Positions 6,414 to 13,327 of a stretch of 14,255 bases of DNA are shown here, in pieces. The notes beneath the pieces were generated by a model. It saw nothing but the letters and a program-made list of their open reading frames with translations. It was not told the origin of the DNA and did not search any database. Numbering within the stretch: the first letter of the stretch is position 1; each line of letters starts with the position of its first letter. Both the position numbers and the translations under genes were made by a program. The stretch lies in contig JAEDNF010000014.1 of the NCBI GenBank assembly GCA_016302655.1, positions 1 through 14,255 of the forward strand, given 5' to 3'. This stretch comes from Oscillospiraceae bacterium. Lineage in GTDB: Bacteria; Bacillota; Clostridia; Oscillospirales; Ruminococcaceae.

Positions 6414-8243
6414 TTGAACGACAGACTTGGTTTTTTAAGAGATAAATCGAATAAGCTATCGCTGTCCCCCGGAGTCTATCTCATGAAGGACAAAACGGGC
6501 AAAATAATATATGTAGGTAAAGCAAAAGCGCTGAAAAACCGTGTAACCACCTACTTTCATGCACTTGAAAGCCATAATGCCAAAACACGCAAGTTGGTCG
6601 ACAACATATACGATTTTGATTTTATCGTTACTTCAAGCGAGCTTGACGCACTTGTTCTTGAATGCAGCCTGATAAAGCAGTATAACCCAAAATACAACAT
6701 ATTGCTCAAAGACGACAAGGGTTATAATTATATAAAAATAACAAAAGAACCTTATCCGAGAATATCCTATGCGCTTAACTGCAAAGATGAGAAAGCAGAA
6801 TATCTGGGACCGTTCACAAGCGGATTTACCGCAAAACAGGCGGTAGAAGAAGCAAACCGTATTTTTATGCTTCCCTCCTGCCATAAGGTTTTCCCGAGAG
6901 ATTTCAGAAAAGAACGTCCGTGCCTTAATTATCACATTAAAAGATGCATAGGCGTTTGCACAGGTAAAATAAAGCAAGACGAATACAACGAAATGATTCG
7001 CTCAGCCATTGAGTATATGCAAAACGGCAGTAAAGCAAGTGTTGAACAACTGACCGAGCAGATGTACCAAGCGTCTGAGAACCTCGAATTTGAAAAAGCG
7101 GCAAAACTTCGTGACCGAATTAATGCTATTGAAAAAATGAAGGACAGCCAGGAAATATTCTCCGATAAGACCTTTGATTTTGATGTAATAGCTTTAGCAC
7201 AGAATGTTGAGCTTGCAAGCGTTGCTGTTATGTGCTACAGAGGCGGAAGAATAACCGATAAAGTAAACTTTTTCATAGGCGACGAGTACGAATCGGGACA
7301 GATGCTGTCCGACTTTATGATAGGATATTACTCAGAACGCCCTGAGCGTTTGCCAAAGATAATATATCTTGACAAACAGCCTGATGACTCAGCCATACTC
7401 GAAGAATACTTTTCATCGCTATGCGGACATAAGGTTACACTTACCGTTGCACAAAGGGGCGAAGGCCTTTCACGCGTACTTCTCGCTAAAAAGAATGCTT
7501 CCGAATATCTTTCCATGAAGGTAGGGAGAACTGTTAAAGAAATCAATGCTCTTGAAGATCTTGCAAAACTGCTGGGACTTTCCAAGATACCTACCGTTAT
7601 CGAAAGCTACGATATATCAAATCTCGGAGAAGACAGCAGAGTCGGCGGAATGGTAGTATACCGCAACGGAAGACCGTATAAGGCAGGATACAGAAAATTC
7701 TCCATAAAAAATGTTGTCGGTCAGAACGACTACGCCTGTATGCAGGAGGTAATAAGAAGGCGGCTTCAGCGTTATCTTGACGGTGATGAAAGCTTTGCTC
7801 CCCTGCCCGATCTGATACTTCTTGACGGAGGTAAAGGCCATGTCAGTGCTGTTCATAAAGTGCTTGATGATATGAACATTTCTGTAGCACTTTACGGTCT
7901 TGTAAAAGACGAAAAACACCGCACGAGAGCGATTGCAGCAGAAGGCGAAGAGATACAGATAAACGCCAACAAAAAGCTCTTTTCGTTATTGACTAATATA
8001 CAAGACGAGGTGCACAGATTCTCTTTGTCATTCCAGCAGCAAACCCATAAAAAGAAAACTTATGAGCTGGAACTGACAAAAATCAAAGGCATAGGAGAAG
8101 CAAAGGCACTGGCTCTCATAAAGCACTTTAAAACAAAACAGGCTTTAAAAGAAGCCACAGCAGAAGAGATAGCAACTGTAGCAAAAATAAAAATTGATAA
8201 AGCAAATGAAGTACAGTTGTTTATTCGTGATAATATAATTTAG
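6414..8243 (+). CDS. uvrC: UvrABC excinuclease subunit C
   Basis: 609 residues from the TTG at 6414. UvrC makes the 3' and 5' incisions in nucleotide excision repair after UvrA and UvrB find damage. Domains in order are the GIY-YIG nuclease (about 17-97: PGVYLMKD, IIYVGKAKALKNR with catalytic R43, and E83); a cysteine-rich linker with C156, C170, C178 and C182, the spacing of the iron-sulfur site reported for E. coli UvrC; the UVR motif that binds UvrB (about 207-242, ENLEFEKAAKLRD); the RNase H-like nuclease (D400 in ESYDISN, D471 in LLDGGKGH, H534 in DEVHRF); and two helix-hairpin-helix motifs (about 553-605). The frame extends back to an ATG at 6354, but that codon lies within the -10 promoter element, so I use the TTG with its GGAG site. 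Length then matches the usual ~600-610. First gene of a plus-strand run, 23 nt before rsmD. Confidence 0.97.
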   Translation: MNDRLGFLRDKSNKLSLSPGVYLMKDKTGKIIYVGKAKALKNRVTTYFHALESHNAKTRKLVDNIYDFDFIVTSSELDALVLECSLIKQYNPKYNILLKDDKGYNYIKITKEPYPRISYALNCKDEKAEYLGPFTSGFTAKQAVEEANRIFMLPSCHKVFPRDFRKERPCLNYHIKRCIGVCTGKIKQDEYNEMIRSAIEYMQNGSKASVEQLTEQMYQASENLEFEKAAKLRDRINAIEKMKDSQEIFSDKTFDFDVIALAQNVELASVAVMCYRGGRITDKVNFFIGDEYESGQMLSDFMIGYYSERPERLPKIIYLDKQPDDSAILEEYFSSLCGHKVTLTVAQRGEGLSRVLLAKKNASEYLSMKVGRTVKEINALEDLAKLLGLSKIPTVIESYDISNLGEDSRVGGMVVYRNGRPYKAGYRKFSIKNVVGQNDYACMQEVIRRRLQRYLDGDESFAPLPDLILLDGGKGHVSAVHKVLDDMNISVALYGLVKDEKHRTRAIAAEGEEIQINANKKLFSLLTNIQDEVHRFSLSFQQQTHKKKTYELELTKIKGIGEAKALALIKHFKTKQALKEATAEEIATVAKIKIDKANEVQLFIRDNII

Positions 8244-8266
8244 CTTTACAAAAGAAAGGAAACATA

Positions 8267-8824
8267 ATGAGAGTTATAACAGGAACTGCAAGAGGCAGAA
8301 AACTGGTTGCTCCGGAAGGACTGGATGTTCGTCCTACAAAAGACGGAGTAAAAGAAGCAATTTTCAGCGCAATACAATTTGAAACAGAAGGAAGCGTAGT
8401 TCTTGATCTTTTTGCAGGATCGGGTCAACTCGGGATCGAAGCTGTAAGCAGAGGTGCAAAGAAGGCTTATCTTGTTGACAGCAGCCAGAATTCAATCAAA
8501 TTCATAAAGCAGAATGTAGCGCATGTCGGTTTTGAAGACAAATGTGAAATTGTAAATATGCCGAACACGGCTTTTCTGAGAACCGTTAATGACAGGTTTG
8601 ACATTGCTCTGCTTGACCCTCCTTATGAAAAAGGTCATATTCAGAGAACATTACCTGCGCTTACCGAAAAAATGAACGACAGCGGCGTCATTGTTTGTGA
8701 GCATGAACCGGGCTGCCGGCTTCCCGAAGATGTAAACGGCTTTATAATCACAAAGTCAAAAAAATACGGTAAGAGCTGTCTTACTTTTTACAGAAAACCG
8801 CAAAACGAAGAAAACGAGGAGTAA
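8267..8824 (+). CDS. rsmD: 16S rRNA (guanine(966)-N(2))-methyltransferase RsmD
   Basis: 185 residues. RsmD transfers a methyl group from S-adenosylmethionine to N2 of G966 of 16S rRNA during small-subunit assembly. The protein opens with MRVITGTARGRKLVAP and a VRPTKDGVKEAIFSAI block typical of the family. The SAM-binding motif I is VLDLFAGSGQLGIEA (45-59), and the catalytic motif IV is DPPY (117-120), as expected for an exocyclic amine N-methyltransferase. Length fits (about 180-200). The start has a clear GAAAGGA site 6 nt upstream. It is followed after 3 nt by coaD, whose ribosome binding site lies in the last codons of rsmD, so the two are probably translationally coupled. The rsmD-coaD pairing is widespread in bacteria. 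Confidence 0.96.
   Translation: MRVITGTARGRKLVAPEGLDVRPTKDGVKEAIFSAIQFETEGSVVLDLFAGSGQLGIEAVSRGAKKAYLVDSSQNSIKFIKQNVAHVGFEDKCEIVNMPNTAFLRTVNDRFDIALLDPPYEKGHIQRTLPALTEKMNDSGVIVCEHEPGCRLPEDVNGFIITKSKKYGKSCLTFYRKPQNEENEE
8816..8821 (+). promoter_or_regulatory. Ribosome binding site of coaD embedded in the end of rsmD
   Basis: GAGGAG forms the last two glutamate codons of rsmD directly before its TAA stop, and lies 6 nt before the coaD ATG. Ribosomes finishing rsmD are placed to begin coaD, consistent with coupled expression. Confidence 0.75.
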
Positions 8825-8827
8825 AAT

Positions 8828-9316
8828 ATGAAGCTTGCAATATATCCGGGCAGCTTTGATCCGGTTACATTCGGCCATCTTGAGATCATTTCAAGAGCCG
8901 CTAAGTTATTTGACAAAGTAATAGTGTTGGTTTCGGTAAATCCACTGAAACCGTCAAGCTTTACTATTGAAGAAAGAAAGCAGTTTCTGAGAGAAACTAT
9001 TGTAGCAGAAGGAATAGCCAATGTCGAGGTCGACAGCAATGAAGGTCTTCTTATTGATTATTTCAATAAGCGCAATGCCGATGTAATAGTAAAAGGTCTT
9101 CGTGCTATTTCCGACTTTGAATATGAGTTTCAGATGGCACAGGCAAACAGAAAACTATGCTACAAAGCCGAAACAATATTTCTGACATCAAAGAGCGAAT
9201 ATACTTATCTGTCATCCAGTATGGTAAAACAGATAGCTATGTTCGGCGGCGATATCAGCGATTTTGTTCCCGAATGTATTCTTGACAGGATAAACGAACG
9301 CCTGAGGCGTTATTAA
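8828..9316 (+). CDS. coaD: Phosphopantetheine adenylyltransferase
   Basis: 162 residues. CoaD transfers AMP from ATP to 4'-phosphopantetheine, giving dephospho-CoA, the penultimate step of coenzyme A synthesis in the cytoplasm. The nucleotidyltransferase signature is intact: YPGSFDPVTFGH at 6-17, with T14-x-G-H17 as the nucleotide-binding motif. VKGLRAISDFEYEFQMAQ carries the conserved arginine near the active site, and the C-terminal YTYLSSSMVKQIA matches the SSSxVKE-type ATP-binding motif. Length is typical (about 160). The start is fixed by GAGGAG in the end of rsmD. The stop is 17 nt before the next gene. Nothing unusual is seen. Confidence 0.97.
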   Translation: MKLAIYPGSFDPVTFGHLEIISRAAKLFDKVIVLVSVNPLKPSSFTIEERKQFLRETIVAEGIANVEVDSNEGLLIDYFNKRNADVIVKGLRAISDFEYEFQMAQANRKLCYKAETIFLTSKSEYTYLSSSMVKQIAMFGGDISDFVPECILDRINERLRRY

Positions 9317-9339
9317 TCAAAACGAAAGGATGTATGAAA

Positions 9340-9789
9340 ATGAGTATTGATGAAATTCTTGAAGCAATGGACGAGGAGCTTGACAGATCCAAGCATATGC
9401 CGCTTACAGGGGGAAAGACGCTTATCGATCCCGACGAGTTCAGAGACCTTATAAAACAGATAAGACTTAACCTCCCCGGAGAGATAAAGCAGGCACAGGC
9501 GCTTGTAAATGACCGCAGAGTCATAATAAATGACGCAAAAGCTGAAGCCGAGACTATTATCAGAAAAGCCGAAGAAAAAGCTAAGGCTATGGTATCAGAA
9601 GAAGTTATCACAAAGCAGGCTCAGCAGAGAGCTCACGAATTACTTACCGGCGCACAGACTAAGTCAAAAGAAATCCGCAACGCAACTAACGATTATGTTG
9701 AGAGTATGCTCAGCCGTGTCGATGAACTTCTTACAGCAAATCTGTCAGATGTAAGAAAAACCCGTGCGGCTTTAAAGAACACTAAATAA
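9340..9789 (+). CDS. Coiled-coil protein of unknown function (stator-like helices)
   Basis: 149 residues, no signal peptide or membrane helix. A short N-terminal helix MSIDEILEAMDEELDRSK is followed by a proline/glycine linker (MPLTGGKTLIDPDEF). A long charged helical region fills about residues 46-143 and contains DAKAEAETIIRKAEEKAKAM. This Ala/Glu/Lys pattern resembles the b, E and H stator subunits of rotary ATPases, and relatives are often auto-labelled 'ATPase' or 'ATP synthase subunit' for that reason. I see no nucleotide-binding motif and do not assign an ATPase role. Two ATGs are possible: 9334 lies 3 nt after the GAAAGGA site and 9340 lies 9 nt after it; I chose the latter on spacing. 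It lies between coaD and yigZ, in a tight same-strand run. A scaffold or DivIVA-like role is possible but only a guess. Confidence 0.8.
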   Translation: MSIDEILEAMDEELDRSKHMPLTGGKTLIDPDEFRDLIKQIRLNLPGEIKQAQALVNDRRVIINDAKAEAETIIRKAEEKAKAMVSEEVITKQAQQRAHELLTGAQTKSKEIRNATNDYVESMLSRVDELLTANLSDVRKTRAALKNTK

Positions 9790-9793
9790 AACA

Positions 9794-9800
9794 GAGGAAA
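9794..9800 (+). promoter_or_regulatory. Ribosome binding site for the TTG start of yigZ
   Basis: GAGGAAA; its GAGGA core lies 5 nt before the TTG at 9804. No in-frame ATG lies nearby that would keep the conserved N-terminus, so the site supports a TTG start. Confidence 0.65.
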
Positions 9801-9803
9801 ATA

Positions 9804-10421
9804 TTGAGCTATAAAACTATAAGAGCAAGGGCAGAAGCCTCGTTTATCGAAAAAAAGTCCGAATTTATCGGATACATTTCACCTGCCACGACTGAAGAAG
9901 AAGCTGTCGGTTTTATAAACGAGATACGCGCAATGCACCGTAAGGCTACCCACAACTGCTACGCATACATACTAAGGCACAACAATACCGCACGGCACAG
10001 CGATGACGGCGAACCGGGCGGTACTGCAGGTATGCCTATTTTTGATGTTCTTTCAAAAAACGGCATTACCGATGCGGTATGTGTAGTTACACGATATTTC
10101 GGCGGTATACTGCTCGGCACGGGCGGTCTTGTTCACGCATATTCAAAAGGCGCTTCACTTGCGCTTTCAGCTGCAGAAACTGTCACTATGGAAATAGCTG
10201 ACAGTTTAAAAATATCCTGTGAATACAATATGTACGGAATAGTCAGCTCTACTCTGTCACAGTACGGTGCAGTGATACGGGATACAGAGTATACTGATAG
10301 TGTATGCGTCTACGCCGATATAAAATCGGATATTACCGATTCTCTTATTGCAAAACTTATTGACAGTTGCAACGGCAAAATAAGTACAGAAATACTTGCG
10401 CACGGATATATGGAGTTCTGA
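9804..10421 (+). CDS. yigZ: YigZ / IMPACT family protein
   Basis: 205 residues from a TTG start with GAGGA just upstream. The N-terminal UPF0029 domain (about 8-122) carries the family blocks EKKSEFIGYISP, the KATHNCYAYIL segment, HSDDGEPGGTAGMPI (65-79) and VVTRYFGGILLGTGGLVHAYS (94-114). The C-terminal DUF1949 domain (about 136-197) is a ferredoxin-like fold often compared with elongation factor domains. The eukaryotic relative IMPACT regulates the GCN2 kinase; the bacterial role is not established, though links to translation have been suggested. The length is normal. It lies 14 nt after the coiled-coil gene and is followed by a 74-nt gap before dgt, the longest gap in this run, so transcription could be adjusted there. 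Confidence 0.95.
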   Translation: MSYKTIRARAEASFIEKKSEFIGYISPATTEEEAVGFINEIRAMHRKATHNCYAYILRHNNTARHSDDGEPGGTAGMPIFDVLSKNGITDAVCVVTRYFGGILLGTGGLVHAYSKGASLALSAAETVTMEIADSLKISCEYNMYGIVSSTLSQYGAVIRDTEYTDSVCVYADIKSDITDSLIAKLIDSCNGKISTEILAHGYMEF

Positions 10422-10439
10422 TTTTTTAAATTAAAAAAG

Positions 10440-10480
10440 GACTTTTCGATTTTTTATCAGTATATTATTACAGAAAGGTC
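10440..10480 (+). promoter_or_regulatory. Possible hairpin covering the AAAGG site before dgt
   Basis: GACTTTTC (10440-10447) can pair with GAAAGGTC (10473-10480), an 8-bp stem with one G-U pair and a 25-nt loop, in the 74-nt gap between yigZ and dgt. The 3' arm contains AAAGG, the only ribosome binding site-like sequence ahead of the dgt start. If the mRNA extends through this region the site could be masked. The stem is weak, and a promoter within the gap would remove its 5' arm from the transcript. Confidence 0.25.
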
Positions 10481-10485
10481 GATAA

Positions 10486-10512
10486 ATGAGACCGGATGTC
10501 AAATCAAAATAA
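10486..10512 (+). CDS. Possible eight-residue leader ORF overlapping the dgt start
   Basis: ATG at 10486, 8 nt after the AAAGG site, opens an eight-codon frame (MRPDVKSK) that ends in TAA at 10510-10512. It overlaps the dgt ATG at 10496 in another frame. The spacing is better than for dgt itself, which has no site at normal distance. It may allow re-initiation on dgt, or be chance; nothing shows that the peptide itself matters. Confidence 0.25.
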   Translation: MRPDVKSK

Positions 10513-11527
10513 AGAAAGGGTGAGTTCAACGGATACTTTGCCGCGCACAGTTACAGAAGAGATAGAAAAGGCTACGCTGTCGGAATATGCCTGTAAAAGT
10601 ACAGACAGCAAAGGAAGAAAAGTATACGAGGTTCCCTGCGATATCAGAACCGACTTTCAGCGTGACCGTGACAGGATAATCCACTGCAACTCATTCAGAA
10701 GACTCAAGCATAAAACACAGGTATTCCTTATACCTAAATCCGACCACTACAGGACAAGACTCACTCACACTCTTGAAGTGTCGCAGATAGCAAGAACTAT
10801 AGCCCGTGCATTACGGCTCAACGAGGATCTTACAGAGGCGATAGCGCTCGGACACGATTTAGGTCATACGCCTTTCGGACACGATGGTGAAAGGACTCTC
10901 GATCAGCTTTTCCCGGGACATTTCAAGCATTACGAACAGAGCAAAAGAGTCGTTGAGGTCATAGAAAAAAACGGAGAAGGACTCAATCTTACCGAAGAAG
11001 TCATTGACGGTATTCTATGCCACACAAATGCAACAGCAAAAACGCTTGAAGGTCAGGTAGTCAAATTCAGCGATAAGATAGCATACATAAACCATGATAT
11101 TGAAGACGCAATAAGAGGCGGCGTACTGCGGCAGGAGGATCTGCCCGAAGAGCCTATACGGATTCTCGGCTCAACAAAGAGCCAGCGCATTACCACTCTT
11201 ATTAAATCTGTCATTGCTAACAGCAAGGACACAATACAGTATGACGAAGTAACAAGGAAGGCTCATGACGAACTGAGAAAGTTTATGTTCGAAAATGTAT
11301 ATTTTGCGCCCCGCACAAATGCTGAAAAAGGAAAAGCTTGTTATATTGTAGAATTTCTCTACAAATACTTTACTGCTTCTCCCGAAAAAATGCCCGAGTT
11401 ATACATCGGATTTGCACGGCAGTATGGTACAGAACGCGCAGTATGTGACTTTATCAGCGGTATGACGGATGACTTTGCGGTTGATTATTTCAAAGAGCTT
11501 TGCATACCTAAGAGTTGGTCTTATTAA
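10496..11527 (+). CDS. dgt: dGTPase-like dNTP triphosphohydrolase (HD domain)
   Basis: 343 residues. Enzymes of this family hydrolyse dGTP or other dNTPs to the nucleoside and triphosphate, adjusting the dNTP pool. The HD-domain metal site is visible: H91 in RTRLTHTLEVSQIART, H120-D121 in IALGHDLGHTPFGHDGE, and the aspartate of KFSDKIAYINHDIEDAI. The preceding CDIRTDFQRDRDRIIHCNSFRRLKHKTQVF is a hallmark of the Dgt group; written in parts, it gives DRDRIIHCNSFRRL (57-70) and KHKTQVF (71-77). Length fits the shorter Firmicutes type (about 330-345). The start is uncertain: the ATG at 10496 has no ribosome binding site at normal spacing, a stop codon lies just upstream in frame, and a GTG at 10520 abuts GAAAGG. 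Relatives suggest the first 15-20 residues are dispensable. It lies 15 nt before dnaG, a usual neighbour in clostridia. Confidence 0.93.
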   Translation: MSNQNKERVSSTDTLPRTVTEEIEKATLSEYACKSTDSKGRKVYEVPCDIRTDFQRDRDRIIHCNSFRRLKHKTQVFLIPKSDHYRTRLTHTLEVSQIARTIARALRLNEDLTEAIALGHDLGHTPFGHDGERTLDQLFPGHFKHYEQSKRVVEVIEKNGEGLNLTEEVIDGILCHTNATAKTLEGQVVKFSDKIAYINHDIEDAIRGGVLRQEDLPEEPIRILGSTKSQRITTLIKSVIANSKDTIQYDEVTRKAHDELRKFMFENVYFAPRTNAEKGKACYIVEFLYKYFTASPEKMPELYIGFARQYGTERAVCDFISGMTDDFAVDYFKELCIPKSWSY

Positions 11528-11542
11528 GAGGAAGGAAGAATT

Positions 11543-13303
11543 ATGCGTTTATCCGAAGACTTTCTTGAAAGAGTTAAAGAAAGCAATGATATATACGACA
11601 TAATCTCGTCTTATGTTCCGCTAAAAAAAACCGGCAGTGATTATGTCTGCAACTGTCCTTTCCACTCCGAGAAAACGCCTTCTTGTCATATCTATATGTC
11701 GACTCAGAGCTTTTACTGTTTCGGATGCGGCGCAGCAGGCGATGTAATAAACTTTATTCGGCTGTATGAACATCTTGACTACATAGAAAGCGTAAAATTC
11801 CTTGCTCAGCGTGCAGGAATACCGATGCCGGAGGACGGCGGTGACGACGCCGCAAAAAAGCGTTCAAGAGTGCTTGAGATGAACCGAGAGGCAGGAAGAT
11901 TTTATCACAAACTGCTCTACTCCCCCGCCGGCAAGGAAGGTCTTGATTATTTTTACGGCAGAGGGCTTACCGACCACACAATAAAGCTGTACGGACTTGG
12001 ATTTGCTCCTGACAGCTGGGATTCTCTGAAAAAGCATATGAACGCCTTAGGGTATGGCGATGAAGAAATGACCGAAGCGTCTTTGCTGAATAAATCTACA
12101 AAAAAAGAAAGCTTCTACGATTTTTTCAGACACAGGGTAATGTTTCCTTTTTTTGATGTAAGAGGAAATATAGTAGGCTTTTCCGGTCGTATTGTTACAA
12201 ACGATGATGACAGGAAGTACCTTAATACAAGAGAGTCTATAGTATATAATAAAAGTACATTCCTATACAGTCTGAACTACGCTAAAAATTCAGACGAAAA
12301 ATCAATGATAATCTGTGAGGGCAATCTTGATGTAATAGCAATGCATCAGGCAGGCTTCAAAAACGCTGTTGCAACCTGCGGAACGGCTATGACCGACTCG
12401 CATGCAAGAACGATTGCAAACCTCGGATTCAAAAAGGCTATTCTTGCGTATGACAGCGATGCTGCAGGTCAGAAAGCGACAGCAAGGGCGATGAATGTAC
12501 TTGACAAGGTAGGCATAACCACAAAGATTCTATCGATAAAGAATGCTAAAGATCCCGATGAATTCATTAAAAAGTTCGGAAAAGAAGCTTTCGATCTTCT
12601 TTTAGCCGAAAGTGAATCCGGAATAGATTACGAACTGAACAAACTGCGTATGAGCGTTGATATGACAACTGCGGAGGGCAAATCGGAATATCTGAAAAAA
12701 GCTGTGGAGTTTATAGCCAATATAAGCAATTCAATAGACCGCGCGGTCTATATTTCAACTATTGCGCAGCAATGTGATATCAGCAGAGCAAATGTCGATT
12801 CTGCAGTCGATCAGATAATACGACATCGTTACAAGGAAAAGCAGAAAGATCAGCGACAAAATATAATCAGCGGGCCGAGAAAAAGGGATAAGATCAATCC
12901 GCAGTCAAACCGATATCCGCTTGAAGTGCGTGCAGAGCGAGGTATAATTGCATTTCTTCTCCACTCCCCCGACTATCTGAATCGGATTAACGAAAAACTG
13001 GATTCCGATGATTTTGTAACGCAGTTCAACAGGAGGATATTCATAGATCTTACTGCTATGATATCCTGCGGACTATCGAATGACATCACAGTACTTGCCG
13101 AAAGATATACGGCAGAAGAAACTTCCGAAATATACAAAATCAAACACGAAAACAACGATCTTCCGTACAGCACTGAAAGACTGAACGACTATATAGCTGT
13201 TCTTGTAGCACACAGGGACAAAATGAACGAAAAAAGCGTTACGGATATGTCGGAAGATGAACTCAGAAAATTTGCCGACAGAATTAAGAATAAAAAATCA
13301 TAA
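11543..13303 (+). CDS. dnaG: DNA primase
   Basis: 586 residues. DnaG makes the RNA primers for replication and works with the replicative helicase at the fork. The N-terminal zinc-binding domain has C38-P-F-H41 with C59 and C62. The polymerase core follows, with the RNA polymerase basic region around KYLNTRES (225-232). The TOPRIM fold has E259 in ICEGNLDVIAMHQAGF, the AYDSDAAGQKAT motif with D304 and D306, and DPDEFIKKFG (337-346). A basic linker (about 428-452) precedes the C-terminal helicase-interaction region (about 460-586). Two family motifs are variant: EGNLD rather than the common EGYMD, and DSDAAG rather than DGDxAG, but the metal-binding acids are kept. The start has GAGGAAGGA upstream. 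It lies 15 nt after dgt and 24 nt before rpoD, the standard clustering of replication and transcription initiation genes. Confidence 0.97.
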   Translation: MRLSEDFLERVKESNDIYDIISSYVPLKKTGSDYVCNCPFHSEKTPSCHIYMSTQSFYCFGCGAAGDVINFIRLYEHLDYIESVKFLAQRAGIPMPEDGGDDAAKKRSRVLEMNREAGRFYHKLLYSPAGKEGLDYFYGRGLTDHTIKLYGLGFAPDSWDSLKKHMNALGYGDEEMTEASLLNKSTKKESFYDFFRHRVMFPFFDVRGNIVGFSGRIVTNDDDRKYLNTRESIVYNKSTFLYSLNYAKNSDEKSMIICEGNLDVIAMHQAGFKNAVATCGTAMTDSHARTIANLGFKKAILAYDSDAAGQKATARAMNVLDKVGITTKILSIKNAKDPDEFIKKFGKEAFDLLLAESESGIDYELNKLRMSVDMTTAEGKSEYLKKAVEFIANISNSIDRAVYISTIAQQCDISRANVDSAVDQIIRHRYKEKQKDQRQNIISGPRKRDKINPQSNRYPLEVRAERGIIAFLLHSPDYLNRINEKLDSDDFVTQFNRRIFIDLTAMISCGLSNDITVLAERYTAEETSEIYKIKHENNDLPYSTERLNDYIAVLVAHRDKMNEKSVTDMSEDELRKFADRIKNKKS

Positions 13304-13327
13304 TATATATTGAAAGGAATAATGAAT

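Noticed and set aside
10422..10456. AT-rich palindromes after yigZ (TTTTTTAAATTAAAAAA and AAAAGGACTTTT) as a terminator
   Set aside because: The stems are short and almost entirely A-T, so a stable RNA hairpin is unlikely, although T-runs follow. I cannot support a terminator here.
13268..13327. Possible internal promoter for rpoD at the end of dnaG (TTGCCG and CATAAT)
   Set aside because: The interval between the two elements is about 21 nt, outside the usual 16-18, so the pairing is not convincing.
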